The position numbers were made by a program, and so were the translations under genes. From NCBI GenBank assembly GCA_021372535.1, contig JAJFUH010000146.1, positions 1 through 25,040 on the forward strand: a stretch of DNA of 25,040 nt, written 5' to 3'. The notes beneath the pieces were generated by a model. The model saw nothing but the letters and a program-made list of their open reading frames with translations. It searched no databases and was not told where the DNA came from. This stretch comes from a bacterium (lineage in GTDB: Bacteria > Latescibacterota > Latescibacteria > Latescibacterales > Latescibacteraceae). This document shows positions 23,198-25,040 of the stretch, piece by piece. How positions within the stretch are numbered: position 1 is the stretch's first letter; every line of letters starts with the position of its first letter.

Positions 23198-23219
23198 GAT
23201 CCCGATACTGTTCCGGCAG

Positions 23220-24101
23220 TTATTTATTGAGAATCATCGGTACGCTTTTCAGATCATCGGGGATGATGATGATTGTATTGTTGGGCGAATTGATAAGCTG
23301 CTTGAGCATTTCGATACGATACCACTGAATGTAGCTCGAAGTCAGTCCCTGGGCGATAATCTTGTTTGCATCGCTGATACCGACCGCTTCGATTTTTTTC
23401 CGCTCGGCCTCGCGTTCCTCTTTCTGGAGCACGAATACCATTTTCTGGGCTTCCTGTTCGGCTTTGAGTTTTTCCTCGATAGCGTTGGTCACCATATCGG
23501 GAAGCCTGATACTCCTCAGGAGCACCTTTTCGATGATAATGCCGCGTTCCGTGAGAGACTGCTGAAGATCCTCATAGAGGGCCTGGGTTATGATTTCCCT
23601 TCCCGCCGTATAGAGGGCCTTGGCATCATAGCGCACCGATACCGTGCGGGCGGCGCTCCTGAACGAAGGCAGAATCACGATTCTGTCAAACTGCGGGCCT
23701 ATCGTCCTGAATATTTCCGAAGCATTATCGGGTTTGATCCGGTACAGAATCGAAACATCGAGATCGACCTGAAGACCTTCCTGGGAAGGCACATTCATGG
23801 TTTCCTGCATTTCCTTTGTTTTTATCGAAAATGTATGGACACGCATCAGGGGATTGACCAGGTTGACACCCGAATTGATTTCCCTGTCCGATACTTTTCC
23901 GAAGAGGTCGAGTACTCCGACTTCACCCGGGCCGATAATTCTCAAACAGCTCCCGGCAAAGAGGATTATTCCGAGCACAATGCCGATTTTTCCGAACAGG
24001 GTGATGGATGAAGCCCGAAAATCCCCTCTTTTATGAGCGGCATTTCCGATAATAATGAAAATGGCACTAATGATAATAACAACCAGGCCGGCAAAAAACA
24101 T
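23220..24101 (-). CDS. SPFH/prohibitin-family membrane protein
   Basis: A 293-residue protein. Two hydrophobic segments at about residues 3-20 and 36-52 anchor it, followed by IGPGEVGVLDLFGKV (57-70) and an SPFH/prohibitin domain (about 57-215): GVNLVNPLMRVHTFSIKTKE, LDVSILYRIKPDNASEIF and SFRSAARTVSVRYDAKALY. Residues about 210-260 (EEKLKAEQEAQKMVFVLQKE, ERKKIEA) form the usual coiled coil that oligomerises into rings at the membrane. Bacterial prohibitin-like and HflK/C-like proteins organise membrane microdomains and protease access; the role here is not resolved. The ATG has GGAGG seven bases upstream; a strong terminator follows. It is monocistronic. FAGSC in the second segment resembles a lipobox but lies too far inside to be one. 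Confidence 0.9.
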   Translation of the reverse strand: MFFAGLVVIIISAIFIIIGNAAHKRGDFRASSITLFGKIGIVLGIILFAGSCLRIIGPGEVGVLDLFGKVSDREINSGVNLVNPLMRVHTFSIKTKEMQETMNVPSQEGLQVDLDVSILYRIKPDNASEIFRTIGPQFDRIVILPSFRSAARTVSVRYDAKALYTAGREIITQALYEDLQQSLTERGIIIEKVLLRSIRLPDMVTNAIEEKLKAEQEAQKMVFVLQKEEREAERKKIEAVGISDANKIIAQGLTSSYIQWYRIEMLKQLINSPNNTIIIIPDDLKSVPMILNK

Positions 24102-24284
24102 AGTATAGCCTCCGCTGTTTAATTGTGTATGGTACAGTCACAGATTCCGTTTCTTTTATTACTACAGAAAACCTTAGCAATTTATTCATCTGCTTCCAAA
24201 ATGGCTCATAAACCGGTGAAAGTCAATTAACGTTTTTCCGGGGATATGTAACGGACATCACTGCTTTCCCGTCAGGTTCATGGT

Positions 24285-24300
24285 ATTATTGCTCTGGCGA
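24285..24300. repeat. Solitary MITE-like terminal repeat
   Basis: ATTATTGCTCTGGCGA matches the outer end of the elements at 6921 and 23042 (TTATTGCTCCGGCGA) with one change. The remainder of the element is not recognisable here, so it is a relic or a chance match. Confidence 0.35.
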
Positions 24301-24324
24301 ACATGCAGTCATAGTGAAGGGTCT

Positions 24325-24338
24325 CATGATATATCATG
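24325..24338. promoter_or_regulatory. 14-bp perfect palindrome CATGATATATCATG
   Basis: Perfectly self-complementary and placed between two divergent genes, about 213 bp before the plus-strand start at 24551. It could be an operator or chance in AT-rich DNA. Confidence 0.3.
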
Positions 24339-24550
24339 TCCGTGTCCATTTTCTCAACGGTGCCGTAAACATATCCACCGGAGCGGTATGATCGATTAAT
24401 CCCGATGAAACACCATATCTTTTCATAAAAACAGGAACAAACTTATACAATGAAACGTACAATGTAGGTAAAAAGTGATAGCTCTATGTATCCTGAAATA
24501 CTATATTGATATAAAAGTATAAAAACGGTAAATATATTATTGGATGAATT

Positions 24551-25040
24551 ATGGATATGATAAAAAAGACAATTGGTTTACTGTACATAATTTTCCTCAC
24601 GGCAGTGAATATACAGGCGGAACCTTCAGTCCCTTGTATCAAATGCGGTACTCCCGATCTTCTGTTACAGCTTCGGACAGGAGTGGCAAAAACTGCCGGC
24701 AGGCCTGTCATGCAGGTTTCTCTGCTCTCTTCGGAAGGGCATTTCAGAGTACATTACGATTCCACGGGCGTCAACAAACCGGCTCCGACCGACACCGACC
24801 GTAACGGTGTCCCCGATTATATCGATTCAACCCTTGTCTACCTCGAATATGCATGGAATCTTGAAGTCAATCAGCTCGGTTACGAAGAGCCTTTATCCGA
24901 CGACGGTATCGGCGGTGGCGACGAGATCGACATTTACATACTGGATTTCGGCAAGGGCGGGTATGGAATAACATTCCCCGACCATCCGCAGAATGGCATG
25001 GCATCGGCATATATCGAACTGGACAACAATTATGCCGAAA
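24551..25040 (+). CDS. Secreted protein, possible metalloprotease-like family, 3' end missing
   Basis: The frame is open from ATG 24551 to the right edge (163 codons seen). MDMIKKTIGLLYIIFLTAVNIQA is a signal peptide; ATG 24557 is an alternative start two codons on. The mature part has GHFRVHYDSTG, DTDRNGVPDYIDS, LEYAWNLEVNQLGY, DEIDIYILDFG, YGITFPDHPQNG and SAYIELDNNYAE. This order (HFRVHY, DTDxNGVPDYID, IYI, YIELDN) recalls the MXAN_6640-type putative metalloprotease family, in which the HExxH site and often a sorting-like C-terminus follow; both would lie outside the window. The ribosome site is weak (GGA six bases upstream). The family assignment is by memory of the pattern and is tentative. 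Confidence 0.75.
   Translation, partial: MDMIKKTIGLLYIIFLTAVNIQAEPSVPCIKCGTPDLLLQLRTGVAKTAGRPVMQVSLLSSEGHFRVHYDSTGVNKPAPTDTDRNGVPDYIDSTLVYLEYAWNLEVNQLGYEEPLSDDGIGGGDEIDIYILDFGKGGYGITFPDHPQNGMASAYIELDNNYAE

Larger units (their letters stand above)
22761..23219. other. Intergenic region with two dispersed repeats
   Basis: These 459 bp contain family 2 copy 2 (22848-22925), the MITE-like copy 2 (23042-23150) and the terminator of the SPFH gene (23156-23197). No gene is seen. Confidence 0.7.
24102..24550. other. Divergent intergenic region
   Basis: Upstream of both the SPFH gene (minus) and the edge gene (plus). It contains a solitary sequence resembling the MITE terminal repeat (ATTATTGCTCTGGCGA, 24285-24300) and a 14-bp perfect palindrome (24325-24338). 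I could not assign a promoter to either gene with confidence. Confidence 0.5.

Noticed and set aside
24544-24804. Plus-strand open frame of 86 codons
   Set aside because: Out of frame with the edge gene starting at 24551, which has a signal peptide and continues to the window end.

Overview
The window looks like a chromosomal segment from an uncultivated bacterium of the FCB superphylum. Latescibacterota-, KSB1- or Ignavibacteria-like lineages fit best, but this is inference from gene style, not from a marker gene. Three things point there. Two large exported proteins end in an 'NSPNPFNP/NYPNPFNP' FlgD-like or type IX sorting-like C-terminal domain. The phosphohexomutase carries the DPDVDRL and GGEGNGG signatures known from Bacteroidetes/Chlorobi GlmM. 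There is also a large secretome of lipoproteins, beta-propellers, a seven-repeat FG-GAP/UnbV protein and a CBM9-like protein. Eighteen protein-coding genes are supported. Ten encode exported proteins or lipoproteins, four encode membrane proteins and four look cytosolic. I found no rRNA, tRNA, CRISPR array or complete insertion sequence.

Layout, left to right. Positions 1-1464 (minus) hold the 5' part of a repeat-rich lipoprotein gene that runs off the left edge. A promoter and an unusually perfect Shine-Dalgarno sequence precede an exported protein with two FlgD-like domains (2010-3833, plus), which is closed by a clear terminator. An HD-GYP protein (4340-5287) and an exported, possibly Tat-dependent propeller-like protein (5422-6864) follow on the plus strand. 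A long intergenic region packed with palindromic repeats leads to a flavodoxin/DUF2238 membrane protein pair (7419-8634). Convergent to it is a large propeller protein with a sorting-like C-terminal domain (8654-10804, minus) and its own strong promoter.

Next comes an AT-rich island with a membrane-anchored orphan gene (10948-11730) and, just upstream of it, what looks like the last piece of a tyrosine recombinase. The most coherent unit is a four-gene minus-strand operon (16917 down to 12083) encoding a DUF4380 aldose-epimerase-like lipoprotein, a sugar-binding lipoprotein, a two-domain sugar ABC ATPase and a permease. It is read from a good sigma70-type promoter. A second AT-rich island carries an orphan lipoprotein (17621-18118). 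The right third, all minus strand, holds the FG-GAP/UnbV protein, a GlmM-type mutase, a CBM9-like protein and an SPFH/prohibitin protein. A plus-strand gene for a secreted, possibly metalloprotease-like protein is cut by the right edge.

Together the genes suggest a bacterium that handles external carbohydrates: a sugar importer with an accessory mutarotase-fold lipoprotein, a carbohydrate-binding module and many surface beta-propeller proteins. The intergenic DNA is notable. At least five kinds of short palindromic or dispersed repeat occur in 25 kb, two of them as clearly related pairs about 16 kb apart. No complete new multi-gene system can be asserted. The best candidates for follow-up are the DUF4380/ABC operon, the recombinase scar with its orphan gene, the repeat families, and the orphan anti-SD leader at 1933-1987.
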